Shown here: piece by piece, positions 33,696-44,101 of the stretch
Layout: the number at the start of each line of letters is the position of its first letter
Position numbering within the stretch: the stretch's first letter is position 1
From: Shinisaurus crocodilurus
Taxonomy: Eukaryota > Chordata > Lepidosauria > Squamata > Shinisauridae
Assembly (NCBI GenBank): GCA_021292165.1
Contig: CM037877.1
Span: 30,206,197-30,270,196 of the forward strand
Reading direction: 5' to 3'
Length of the DNA: 64,000 nucleotides
Notes under the pieces: generated by a model
What the model was told of the DNA's origin: nothing
What the model saw: only the letters and a program-made list of their open reading frames with translations
Database searches by the model: none
Translations under genes and position numbers: made by a program

Positions 33696-34914
33696 CAGGG
33701 GTCTCTGATGTAGTGCCAGTGGGTGCTAATGTGCCCACGGACACCTCTCTTGGTCCCCGCCAGGTTCCTTGCCCCTCCTGATTTTTATTTTATTTCTTAA
33801 AATTGTTTTAAGCTGTGAAGAAAAGCAGACCTTTCTCCACCACACATGTGTAAACAAGTGTAATCCCAGCTGGAGGCTGGGAACCTCATGCAAATGTACA
33901 TAGTTCCTCTGATGACTCTGGGCCTGGGAGTCTCCCGCAAATGTACATAGTTCCTTTGATGGCCCTGTGCCACCTCAGAGTCTCCTATGTATTCACATGC
34001 AAATGTTCCCCAAGCACTCTAGTCATGACCAGGAGTTCACCCCTCTGACGCCTAGGGACCACCCCTCCCCTGCCTAGCCCAAATGAAGTTCATCCTGATT
34101 GGCCAAAGATAGCCGGGCTACTGAAAGGAGGGGCAGGGGGAAATCGATACTGCCAGCCGTGGCTTCTGGGTTTGGTTGTTGTTGTCTGGACGCGAAGGAG
34201 CACGGAGTAGGGCTTTTGCTGAGGCAAGCCCTAAGAAGACCAACCAACACCCCCCCGGCAAAGAGTAAGTGCCTGGGTGTTTATATAGAAAAGGAACTAG
34301 TTTTGTTGTTTTGTAGCTCTACTTGTGTATACCAAAGTGTCTCCCCACTTTTTTCCCCTTCTCTCATTTCCCACCTTTTATTGTAATCAGTTTACCTTAA
34401 ATAAATTTTCCTGGTTCTACCCCACACGGTGTGTGTAGTTCCTCTGTGGTTCAGTGCTAAATCCAGTGTATAGATTAAGGGTAAAGCCCTGAGAAAAATC
34501 AGTCTCAGGACGGCAGAGCCAAGGCTGGCAGTTTTGCACCTTTGATCTCTCGTCTTGAGGAAAGGACTGGTTGGCAGTCCTTCACATAAACTTTTTTTTA
34601 AACTGGGAGGCTGGCTTGCTGCAAAGTGAAGTGCTGGCCTCCAGCACCATCTTTATTTGGGTTCAAAAGAGAGGTTTTGCGTTTAGGAGCTCAGGCGAGA
34701 CCTCTGCCTTGTACTTAGGTTTTTGGGCAAGTTACTTCTCTTTTAGACTCACTAGTTTGGCTTCTAGGAAATTAGTGTTCTGTGACCTGCCTTGCCTACC
34801 ATGACAGCCATTTTATGATTGGACAAGGTGCCCTATGGCAGCCATTTTGTGAGGGTGCCCATGACTCTCAAAATTCCCAATGTGCCCTCTGACCAAAAGG
34901 TTTGGGGAACTGTG
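33696..34914 (+). mobile_element. hAT element split by a solo LTR
   Basis: Starts CAGGGGTCTCTGATG and ends GGTTTGGGGAACTGTG. Flanks TTCTACAC and CTCTATGC differ only by transitions. The interior right half resembles 6778-7117. The LTR at 33814-34586 interrupts it, leaving about 446 bp of hAT. Confidence 0.65.
33814..34586 (+). mobile_element. Solo LTR, 773 bp, diverged family A
   Basis: Starts TGTGAAGAAAAG and ends CTTCACA, with flanks TAAGC and TAAAC (one difference). Shared blocks with 2816 and 59449 include CAGCTGGAGGCTGGGA-like sequence, TTGTTGTTTTGTAGCTCTA-like sequence and the AATAAA followed by TACCCCACA. Confidence 0.82.
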
Positions 34915-35777
34915 CTCTATGCTAATTTAGTATTTTCTGACACTGATCTCAGCTGCTAGCATCTCCATGTTATACCCAGCTGAAAAACATACACTGAACA
35001 ATTCTCTCAAGCATATTTGTGACCTCATCCTAAATGTATAAAATGCTTGTGGTAGACCTTAAGTTTGTCAAATTCTGTTTGCTGGCTAGAAAATCTGACA
35101 AACCATGTTATTCCAATCTTGCTTGAAGAGGGAAATGTGTGATGATTATGGAAATTAACTGGTTCCGGTTTGTCAGTTCCAAAGTTCTTCCTATTCACAG
35201 AATATTTGTTCTTTTTTTAAAAAAAAATTGGAATAATTATTTTGCCCACTGGAAATTCCATTCTCCAGTTAGTTCCATTTCATGACATTATTTTCAGAAT
35301 CCAATGCCTAGTTAGGCTGAAGCATTTGATAAGATGTGTGCTTTTCCATAGGGAAAAAACATCTTAATCAAATGGGAAGGTTTTGAATTAGCTCTGTTGG
35401 AAATCTTTTAAAACTTGCTGTGTGGGAGAGAAAGAGGGAGGGGGAGAGAGAGGTTTTGAAATCTGAAAAATGAAAATCTGTAGACTAGAATGCATTAGAA
35501 AAGTAAAGGAAACATTAAATACAAAATTCAAAAATGAATAAAGCAAAATTCACTACAAAAAGTGTTCAGTAACCCTGACTGTTTACAACTAGAAGTCTAG
35601 GTGTGTACAGAAAAAGATGGTGGCTCTCAACTATGCCTGAACATTATTTGCTTCACTTTGTGTTCTTCAACTCTTCCAGAATGGGGATCCATGGCTCTAG
35701 CTTCAAGTCCCACTAACCTATCTCTTACTCAAATGAAAATTCTAGGACACTTGGCTTTCTTAAACTTGCTTAGTTAA
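34915..35777. other. No gene or named repeat seen
   Basis: AT-rich unclassified stretch. Confidence 0.4.
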
Positions 35778-36995
35778 CTGTGCAGTCCTATGCATGCCTA
35801 CTCAAAAGAAAGACCCATTGGGCGAGTTCACACAACACAGCAACCCACCCTGCGAATAAGCTACGCAATGTGGGTTGTTTGTGAAACATGAAATCTGCAT
35901 ATGTCCCTGTCCAAAACCCCTTTTAAAAAGGAAGCCAGAGTTTTAATGGCTGTCAAAATTCTGTGCTCCCACACTTTTCCACTTTCCTGAGTACCTAGAG
36001 TCTCAGAAAAGGGTGGAAAAGGTGAAGGATACAGAGAACAATCAGGTTGAACAACAATAACAACAACAAATCTAGAGGATCTCACTGGGAAAGGGGGTAA
36101 ACTACACACACCCTTTTGCTAGCAAAGATCACCTTGCAGCTTGGCTTCTCACTTGACAGCTCACTGTTTGACAGGTGTCAAATGAGAAGCAAAGATACTA
36201 AATAACTTGTTTGTAGCTTTGCTTTGTGAATGACCGTGGATGGTGTTTCCTGTACTTTGACAGGAGACACCATCCAGGGCATTGACGAGGCAAGGCTGTG
36301 TATTTTAGATAGCTGGAGGTGTGCACCTGCGCAATTCTGAAAATCCGACAATAATAATAACAACAACAACAACAAGAACAACAACAACTACATTTGCGCA
36401 AATCTGGGGTGCAATTTTTTTTCTTAAAGGTGGCGAACCACTGACAGACCCTCCAATGTACCACTTCAGCACTTTGGAGGGGCTGTCAGCAGCTGTCACT
36501 TCTGATCATGAAAAGCAATATCCCCCCAGAAAAGGGGGAAACAAGCCATGGCAACCACAAAAGGGGTCATAGTCGGCATGGGGGGAGACCAAGCCAGTGA
36601 CGATCATTCCAAAGTGCTGTTTGGGCACTTGGTGGAGTGGCTGTCACTGGTGGTGGCCTGGGCAAGCTCGGCAAAAGTGACAAGGGGTGTTTTTTTTGTG
36701 CCACTCTTGTCCAGTGGCTCACTTGCTGCTTCCCTGTACCTACTATGAGGTCAGTCACTCTGGTTCAGATGACAAAGCAACCATTTGTGGATACAACAAC
36801 CGCTAGAACAAGCCATGGATTGCCAGGGTGGCTTGTTGCCCATGAACAAGCCATCCTGCAGGAAGCTGTCCAGGTTTGGATGACATGTCAACCCCCATGG
36901 CTGGTTACCCATGATAGGTTGGGTGCATTGTGTGAACCCAGTCATTGTGTTCATAGGAGCTTTCTCCCAAGAAAGTGTGCATAGGATTGCAGCCT
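35778..36995 (+). mobile_element. Palindromic MITE split in two by a hAT-like element
   Basis: The left half 35778-35820 (GTGCAGTCCTATGCATGCC...CCCATTG) and the right half 36940-36995 (CATTGTGTTC...AGTGTGCATAGGATTGCAGC) fit together as one member of the TTTACTCAGAAGTAAG family, broken at CCCATTG. Confidence 0.68.
35821..36939 (+). mobile_element. hAT-like element with 'GGCGAGTTCACACAA' terminus
   Basis: The left terminus GGCGAGTTCACACAACACAG and the right terminus TTGGGTGCATTGTGTGAACCC are inverted. Flanks ACCCATTG and AGTCATTG match at 6 of 8. About 1.1 kb with a (CAA)n stretch near 36358-36390. No transposase frame was recognised. Confidence 0.6.
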
Positions 36996-37011
36996 GACTA
37001 ACCTGAAACCA

Positions 37012-37085
37012 GGGTTGCAAAAAATCAAATTTTTGATTTAAATCAATGATTATTTGATTTAATCAATTCCCCCCCAAATTTTTTT
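37012..37085 (+). mobile_element. Fragment of a 'CAGGGTTGCAAAAAATC' DNA element
   Basis: CAGGGTTGCAAAAAATC followed by TTGATTTAAATCAATG palindromes looks like one end of a DNA transposon. The other end is not found because an L2 fragment follows. Confidence 0.4.
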
Positions 37086-37104
37086 TAGTAAAACATGTTA
37101 AAAG

Positions 37105-37420
37105 CATTATTATCATCATCATCCTTTATTAATTCATTTTTATACCGCCCAATAGCTGAAGTGCTCTGGGCGGTTAACAACAATTCATACAATACCATAC
37201 AGATACAGATACAATAAAAACAGCATAAACATTTCAATACCAAATTTAAAAACAATTTGAATAAGTGAAACAAATTCAATACAACTGGACCTATTAAGAG
37301 GGGGAAAAACACCCGCTGACATAAGCCCCTGCCCATTTGCCATTAAGAGCCATTAGATGCTGTGGCATAGAGGGCGGTCTTAACCTGGTGCTGAAAGCAT
37401 AACAGAGTTGGCGTCAGGCG
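37105..37420 (-). mobile_element. L2-clade LINE 3' end
   Basis: On the minus strand CCGCCCAGAGCACTTCAGC and ATTGGGCGG form the L2-type 3' hairpin before an ATTAATAAAGG tail. The preceding part matches an L2 3' UTR and C-terminal remains. Confidence 0.72.
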
Positions 37421-38309
37421 GGCCTCAGTGGGGCATTAGTGCGGCATGCTCATTAAGCATTAGCTGCAGTTTCCACCAGACAGTCTTCAAAGGCATTCCC
37501 ACGTATAGTATGTTGCAGTAGTCTTACTTGGAGCATGGATAACTGAGGCCAGGTGATCTTTTCTAAATCTCTTTATTGTCTTTCCGCGCACGCCCACGCC
37601 AAGGATTGCATTATATTCTGCCACTTCCCTCTTCATTGCATACATATTAGAAAAGAGGCTGCATACGATTTGGATGTTTTGCCACAGCAGCTTCCGTGAT
37701 CTCTCTCTGATTACACACCTACACATTTTATCAGAAGCAATATTTCATTCTAATGTAGATTATGATTATGTACGATTTTGTACAAAGTGGTTTTGGTCTA
37801 TGACCATAAATAAACAATCTATCATCTGAAGGCTGTATTCCAGGATCCTCTGTGACATCCTTTGCTTTAATCTTTGCTGTAAAATGAACATTTGAGGGGA
37901 AATTGAAAAATATGCCATCCTGTTTTTTTACATTATTACTTTCTTCTCTCTCTCTCTCTCTCTCTCTCAGCATTCTTTATAGCTGTAAAGTCCCTTTATT
38001 ACTTTAGCAACATAATAGGTATTCTATATAACTTGGTTTGCTCATAAAATTATCATTAAAGTGGAAAAAACTGAAAAGTAAACTCAAGTAAAATCCTATG
38101 GGTGGTGCCCACGCGAGACAGACACCTCCAAACTCAGAGGCTTCCAGGTATCCAGTGTGTGACCTGGTTGCTGCTGGCAAGGTAGGAGGAGCGGCAGAGG
38201 CAATCCCCACCTCTCCGTCTTGCATTTTTTGCTCCCCCCCCCTCTAGAGCCCATCACCACCAGGGCTGGAGCGGCCATAGGATTCTTCGTATCCTGGCCT
38301 CTCTTCTCC
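37421..38309. other. No gene; (CT)n at 37943-37970
   Basis: The segment 38085-38300 shares GATTCTTCGTATCCTGG-like sequence with about 1460-1490 and may be an old palindromic element bounded by AATCCTATGG and CCATAGGATT. Confidence 0.4.
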
Positions 38310-38549
38310 CAGGGCCGGTGCAAGGCAGTTTGGTGCCCTAGACAAGATCAGATATTTAGCGGGGGGGCCTTCCCACTTGAGCCCTCCCTCCAACCCTATG
38401 CCCATTATGAAATAAAAGTCACTTGGCAAAACCTAAAAAAATTATTATCATAAACATTGACAAACATACATAAAATACATGTTGATGTAGTACCAATTTG
38501 CTATATAGAAAAATTCCTGGTGAAGTGTGACAGAAACTACATTTAATGT

Positions 38550-38645
38550 TTAAAACTTCATTTTCCTTGCCTTTTTCTTGGCAAACTGGCAAACCATTTC
38601 TTTAATGTCTAAAGAAGATGAGATTGGGCTGTTCAGGGCTATGCT
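38550..38645 (-). pseudogene. hAT transposase C-terminal remnant
   Basis: The minus-strand frame ends SSLDIKEMVCQFAKKKARKM followed by KF. hAT transposases characteristically end their dimerisation region with a similar acidic-hydrophobic helix and a DFAxKKARK-type basic tail. The upstream part of the 107-codon frame is not recognisable, and the dimerisation core is missing or too decayed to see. Confidence 0.55.
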
Positions 38646-38770
38646 GCTTTTCTGGACGGCCATATATGCCCACACACCTTCTTTATGGACAGATCCTAAG
38701 TATTTTAACATGAAAGTTAGTTCCACTGTATTAAATGGGCTTATCCCCAAATACATGACCCTCCATAGTT

Positions 38771-38817
38771 CATTTATTACATTTATATCCTTTTTTCCTC
38801 CTGCAAGGAACCCAAGA
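38771..38817 (-). mobile_element. SINE tail fragment
   Basis: CATTTATTACATTTATATCC followed by TTTTTTCCTCCTGCAAGGAACCC is the reverse of the SINE 3' tail. Confidence 0.6.
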
Positions 38818-39454
38818 CAGAATCCTGATTCACCATTCAGGACTGGGTTCAATAAATCCAGCGGACCGTTCATCCAGCCACTCGCTAGTCTTTCTGCATT
38901 CCCAAATTAGCACTTTCACAGTCGGGAAAAACTAGGATCCTATATGGTGACTGTACTATAGGCTCTTCCCCCCTCCACACCTCCCTTGGCTCAGCTTCTG
39001 AGCCGGGGCCAGAAAGAGGAGTAGATCTACTGAAATGTATTTGTTTTATTACATTTCTAATCCGCCTAATAACTAATATTATATGCTGATAATTTGTGTG
39101 TGTGTGCAGATTAGATATATATAGAGAGATAGACATGGAAAAAAATTAATTATTTATTATATGTCTTGTCTATACCATCCATTAGCCGAGGCGCCCCCCC
39201 CCCATTTTAAAAAGCCAAATGGTGTGTGTATGTGTGTGTGTGGAGAGAGAGAGAGCCAGCCAAATTTTCATAGATCTGTCTCATTTGAGGGTATATTCTG
39301 CTACATCATTCTACTACACTGGACTGGAGCAGCAAGGAACCTCTGCACAAGGTGCTCCTTCAGTTAGGCTACTTAATGGAGCCAGGGGAGGGAGAGGACA
39401 GTGAACCTGTGCTTTGCAATTGGCAGGATGGTCTGCTCAGCTTCCTCTGCACGA

Positions 39455-39540
39455 CAAAGGCTGTAATCCTAGTAAATTCAGTTACTTGGAAGTAAGCCCC
39501 ATTGAACTCAGTGGGGCTTACGGTTGAGTTGGCGTAGGAT
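39455..39540 (+). mobile_element. Palindromic MITE, 'TTTACTCAGAAGTAAG' family
   Basis: CTTGGAAGTAAGCCCCATTG pairs with CAGTGGGGCTTACGG. The ends read GGCTGTAATCCTAG and GGCGTAGGATCCC. Confidence 0.75.
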
Positions 39541-39708
39541 CCCACACCTTTCTTAAGAGTGCATTCTCACGATCGCAGACATGATCAAATAGCGTGCCAG
39601 CAAAAGAACCACCGCTAGTCGCGGAAAACGTACCTTCTTTCTCAGAGCTACTATTCTCCACCCTGTCTCCCCATCCACTGGCAGAGCGCACCCAAATACC
39701 ACAAAAGT

Positions 39709-39772
39709 CACCCAGTGAGTTTCATGGCGGAGCGGGGACTAGTCCAGCACTCCAACTACTACACTGCATCCA
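39709..39772 (-). mobile_element. SINE head fragment
   Basis: CACCCAGTGAGTTTCATGGC, AGCGGGGACTAG and CCAGCACTCCAACTACTACACTGC match the SINE tRNA head in reverse. Confidence 0.65.
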
Positions 39773-40110
39773 TGGGCGGCAAGCAGAGCCAGAGGACTCG
39801 TGCAAAGTGCCGCTGGCGGCAGCTGCCACTTTCTTCTGTAGGGCGGGCCCCGAAGGCGCAGCGGGCTGCCCGTTGGGGCTTGGGGGCGGCAGGGGCGGCG
39901 GCGGCAGCAGCAGCTACTGCTGGGGGAGGCGGCGAAGGTGGAGGGGTGGTGCCGACGGCGGCCGCGGGGTGCTCCCAGGCCGACCTGTCGAGCGACGACA
40001 GTGCGGTGCCCCTTTAACCCTGCGCCCTAGGCAGTTGCCTAGTTGGCCTAATGGTAGCACCGGCCCTGTCTTCTCCCCTCCCCTCCCTGCCAACTGGCAA
40101 GCCCCCTTTT

Positions 40111-41108
40111 TGTCAGAACCTGCCTTCCCGGAGTCAAGGCAAGAATCCCAATAAAAACTTTTATTGCAGTAATTCCAGTAATTAGTTATCAGACTTTACA
40201 GTCCCAATAAAGAGCCACAGAAACAGATTACAGCAAAGGCCCAGGCAGAAGTCATTTCAGGAACCCCACCACAAAGAGGCAGAGTGCATCCCCCCCTCTC
40301 CCCCCCCCCGTAAGTCCCTTGAAGTTCACAGTTCCAACGAAGGCAGAAAGCTTTCCAGGTTTTCAGTCTGCTGTCTCCTGCAAAGGCTACTGTAAGCTGC
40401 ACTGGTTTAAATACAGGGGAGTGGGTGCTAAGGATTGCTACTGGACATCCAATCCTGGCAGGGAAACCTGGCCTTCAACTGGCTGCTGCATCTCACTGGG
40501 CATTTCTGCACAGTCCTCTTCTGATGACTACGGACCAAAGGAGATACCCCTGAAACAGCCTCTCTGGCAGAGACCTCCTCTAGCTGTCCTGTTCCCAGGA
40601 ACAACATCCCTGGCTGAGACGCGCAGGCCTCCATCAAGGCCAAGTCTTCCAGCTGTGGAAGGCAGGCTGTATCAGTCTCCAACACCTCATCTCCCCCCCC
40701 CCCCATGTTTGCTAGGCAGTGGGAGGTCTGGCAGAACTGAATTCTCAGACCTCTGGTTCCCCATGGCTGGGCCTGACTCTGCAGCTTCTCCCTCTGAGTC
40801 AGAATCAGTGTCTGAGGCTATAGCTCCCCACAGACTGGGCAAGGTCCCATACTTTAAACCTCTCAAAGGCTGCTTTTGCAACCTTGGAATGCAGGCACCG
40901 CACTTCCTTCCACGGCGGCTGCAAGGGGGCAGAGGCACTGGATACCAGAGTCCCCTTCCTGAGATCTTACCGGTGTCTACAGCCTCTGAGGGGGGACTCC
41001 AAAGAATCCTATGTTCTCTGGGATGCTCTCCCAGCACCATAGGATTGTTCTCTCAGTCAATTTGTAACTATTGTCTGAATAAACTATACTTTAAATACTG
41101 TATACCAA
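40111..41108 (-). mobile_element. Probable solo LTR on the minus strand
   Basis: On the minus strand: a start TGTTTGGTATAC, a TATA-like TGTATTTAAA at about 40405, a polyadenylation signal AATAAAA near 40160, and an end GGTTCTGACA. Flanks CTTTT and TTTTT are low-complexity, so the TSD is weak. Long plus-strand frames here (40319-41128) have no known domain and are probably chance. Confidence 0.45.
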
Positions 41109-41203
41109 ACATTTTTTTCCTTTTTTAAAATATAAATACATAAATTCGTATATATCCATAACAATGAATACATATGAAGTGTGTGTGTGTAAATGCTGCC
41201 TAC
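41109..41203 (-). mobile_element. L1 3' end, left of gypsy insertion
   Basis: T-rich start (poly(A) on the minus strand), then AT-rich 3' UTR with a GT run. Together with 47984-48115 it forms one L1 3' end interrupted by the gypsy element. Confidence 0.6.
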
Positions 41204-41208
41204 AAGCT

Positions 41209-42147
41209 TGTGGAGAAAGCCAACCTAAGCCCCCTGCCTGACACACACACACACTCACCAAGGAGGGGGGAAGGAGACCCAGGGGGGGGGAGACAGCCAG
41301 TCTCCACAGATGCCAAAGGGGACAAACAACATCTACATAGAATCACCCCAGGGGGGAAGGCAAGAAGCATCACCAGGTTTGTCAATGCTCTTGCATATCA
41401 GCCCCATCTACATAAGACTTGAATACCTCTCCAGGGCAGACGCTTCGGCACCCCTAAGAAATGGCCACTCAACACCATAGGATGGGACCATTAAGCAAGT
41501 GGCTTCAAAGAGACCCCATCCCACGGGGGGAAGGCGTCACCCCACCTGACCCAAAAGGCCGCCCCTCAGGGAGGGTGTCAACCCACCTGATCACGGAGGG
41601 AGGGGCTACCTGAAACACCAAGGTATAAAACACCCTGCACAAGGGAACTTTTCTCTGGACCTGTTCAGCAATCTTGCCCATGCCTGGGGTAAGGGAACTA
41701 AAGATCGGCAACCCCGGGAAACCAAGCTGAAATCACTGGCCGCTTGGGTTGACCGGACCCCCGGGAAACCAAGCTGAAATCACTCACAAGCCACTTGGGT
41801 AGACCAGGCCTCCGCTGGGAACCCAGCTAGCCGCTTGGGTAGACCGGGCCTCTGCCGGGACCCGAGCTAAACTAACTAGCTGAGAGCCCTGAAATCACGT
41901 TGTCCTTGAGGCTTTTGCTTGCTACTTTGTACCATACTGATAAGCTGTATTGCTGGCGTGGGTCTGGGTTTGTGAAGGTAATTTTGTAAATAAACTTGTT
42001 TTCTAAAAGATACTTTTGTGGCTATAAGTTATCCCTTTGTTCTGGGCTAAGGCAAGGCGCTGGGGACCTCAGAGAAGGCCCGCCCCAGCACCCGCTACCC
42101 CCTTAGCATTGAACCCGCGCAGAAGACCAGGTTGTCGGTCTTCCACT
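41209..42147 (+). repeat. 5' LTR of the gypsy element (939 bp)
   Basis: Starts TGTGGAGAAAGCC and ends CTTCCACT, the PBS following directly. It has two 40-bp tandem units at 41790-41869. TGTAAATAAACTTG near 41985 is a plausible poly(A) signal region. Compared with the 3' LTR it differs mostly by G here versus A there. Confidence 0.92.
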
Positions 42148-42165
42148 TGGTGGTAGCGGTGGGAT
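42148..42165 (+). other. Primer-binding site candidate
   Basis: TGGTGGTAGCGGTGGGAT directly abuts the LTR and begins with TGG, the complement of a tRNA 3' CCA. The primer tRNA species is not assigned. Confidence 0.6.
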
Positions 42166-42222
42166 AACTTATTAGCCCAGAATATCTCCCAGACCCAAAG
42201 TAGCAAGAGCCTAAGGATCACC

Positions 42223-43505
42223 ATGAGCGACCCAGAGCCTGACGGAGCGACTGGGGGAGCCAAACCACGGCGGTCCCTGCCCGCAACCCCCATCACCCCG
42301 GGGTTGGCGGCGCTGATCCGGCAGAGGGAGCTGCTGGCGAGTCTGGCCCAGGGTGCCCGACCCAAGGGCCGCCGTATCCCAGTTCAGACAGATAAGAGAG
42401 AGGATATGGTGACCGAGGACCCCGCTCCTCTAGAGCCTCTGAAGCCCCTCGAGCTTCCCTCGGAATGGATGGCCCACGAGCGGGAGAGGATGGCCCACGA
42501 GCGCGAAATGATCCGGATGCAGATAGAGTTGGCCAAGCTGCAGCTCGAGGCGGGGAAAACTCCCCCGATTGTCCCCTCCGCTCCTCCCCCTCTGTCGTGG
42601 GACCACAAGATGTTCCCCTACTACAAGCCAGAGCAGGATGTCCTGATGTTCTTCCCCATTTTCGAAAAACGGCGTGCCAAGAGCAGCTGGTCCCCGACAA
42701 CTTGCGGTTGTCCGCCCTGCGAACCCAGGTCAGTGGCGACCTGGCCGACCTCCTCAGGGCGCATCTGCGGAAGACCCCGGCGAGCTACGAGGCGTTCAAG
42801 GCAGCGGCCAGGCAACACTTCGCCCTCACCGCCGAACATTGCCGGCAGAAATTTCGAGAGGGTAGACCTTCCCCCGGGACCACCCATGTGGCATGGGCAG
42901 CCCAGGTGATGCACGTCTGCGAGTCCTGGGTGGAGGCTTCCCGGGCCTCCACCCTGAAGGAAGTTGTCGAGCTGATCGCCATGGAGCAGTTCTTCACCAC
43001 CATCCCGAAGGAGCTGGCCGCTGTCGTGAGGGATCAGAAGCCCCGTACCTGTGAGGCGGCGGAGATCATGGCCGACGAGATGGGGCTATACCAGACGGCC
43101 CCATCCACCAAGGGAAGTTCCGCGGCCGTGGCCAAGAAGAAATCGGAGCCAGAGAAGAGCCTGCCCCGACGGCGCGAGGAGGCCCCTCGGACCAAAAAGA
43201 ACCAAAACCCTCGGTCTGGGGCGTGCTTCCACTGTAACGAGATGGGACACCTGCGGCGAGATTGCCCCAAGGTCCGGCCCAAGAACCGGGATGCCCGTCC
43301 CTCGCCGGGGAAAATAGAGCGCGTCGCAGGTGCTGCAGCCGCTCAAGACGACGACAGCGATGACGATCGACGGTCGGTCCTCTCCCTCCATGCAAGCATC
43401 CCCGAGGATCACGGCGCCGAAAAAGATCTCCAAGAGTGGGGTCCCTACCATCCCAGACCCCGTGCATCGCTGTATCGCATCGCCTCCCCAGACCAGCTGA
43501 GATAG
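42223..43505 (+). pseudogene. gag: gag of the gypsy element, one frameshift
   Basis: The frame opens at 42223 (MSDPEPDGATGG) and passes through a charged coiled-coil-like stretch with repeated MAHERE. At about 42660, in an A run, it shifts to another frame that stays open to 43505. Capsid-region sequence (LRTQVSGDLADLLRAHL) precedes a SCAN-like segment at about 42840-43085 with CESWVEAS and ELIAMEQFFTTIPKELAA. A CCHC zinc knuckle C-X2-C-X4-H-X4-C follows at 43224-43265 (CFHCNEMGHLRRDC). The vertebrate SCAN domain is thought to derive from Gmr1-like gag, which fits. Tryptophan codons are retained, unlike in pol. Confidence 0.88.
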
Positions 43506-43800
43506 AGCCGCAAGCAATTCTGTGAGTCCATCTATATCAATAATATAGGGTGGGGTATAGGGACACTAAGGCAGATGTAACGGCTCTGCCCCGGGACCGC
43601 GTAGAAAAGTCCCAACTTTTGTCAAGACGTACGTGTACGATCAAACCCTATAACTCCCCCAACATCACCGTCCCCATCACCCGGGTCCGGGTCAAGTACC
43701 AGGGGTGGGAAGGAGAGATGGACATAATCATCCATCACCAAAAAGAGTAGGGCATCATAATCAAGAACGACCTCGCGTTCCGGGTGGCCAAAGCTAAGAT
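43506..43800 (+). pseudogene. pol: Aspartic protease region of pol, active site damaged
   Basis: In the pol frame, DTKADVTALP at 43562 stands where an aspartic protease has DTGA or DSGA. Lys replaces the essential Gly through an AAG codon. Further on, IIHHQKE-stop-GIIIKNDLAF resembles the second half of the retropepsin fold, and a TAG at 43748 interrupts it. The pol frame differs from that of gag. Confidence 0.75.
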
Positions 43801-44101
43801 GAGAGTCGTCACCCGGGGACAGGCAAGGAGAGGGGGGGCGCCCATAACTGCACCGGTCCCAAAGCCTAAGCCCGTGCCCCCTCCACCACCCGGGGTGACC
43901 CCATCCCCTGCGGGGCACTCCAGAGAGAACCAGGCCATAGCAGAGCCCCCGAAGAACGAAGGGTTTGCCCAGATGGCTAAAGACTTTGAGACTCAAGCCC
44001 AATTCAAGGAAGCCCAGCGGCTAGACCCTTCCTTGCAAGAGTGTCGCAATCTGGCCAAGCAAGACCCCGGGGTATCCCTTGCCACCGAAAGATTTGTCTG
44101 A

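Larger units (their letters stand above)
38310..40068 (-). mobile_element. hAT element, 1.76 kb, with decayed transposase end
   Basis: Perfect inverted termini CAGGGCCGGTGC and GCACCGGCCCTG, with a perfect 8-bp TSD TCTTCTCC (38302-38309, 40069-40076). The minus strand retains a transposase-like C-terminus near 38550. SINE pieces (38771-38817, 39709-39772) and a palindromic MITE (39455-39540) lie inside. A GC-rich block occupies 39770-40010. The 165-bp MITE at 56694 is a deletion derivative with the same ends. Confidence 0.87.

Noticed and set aside
39594..40154. 186-codon ORF with Gly/Arg-rich sequence as a coding exon
   Set aside because: It runs across the end of a hAT element with its TSD and through SINE remains. 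The low-complexity reading is a product of the GC-rich block.
40319..41128. 269-codon plus-strand ORF as a gene
   Set aside because: No domain is recognisable, the frame lies antisense to a probable LTR, and its composition follows the local GC content.
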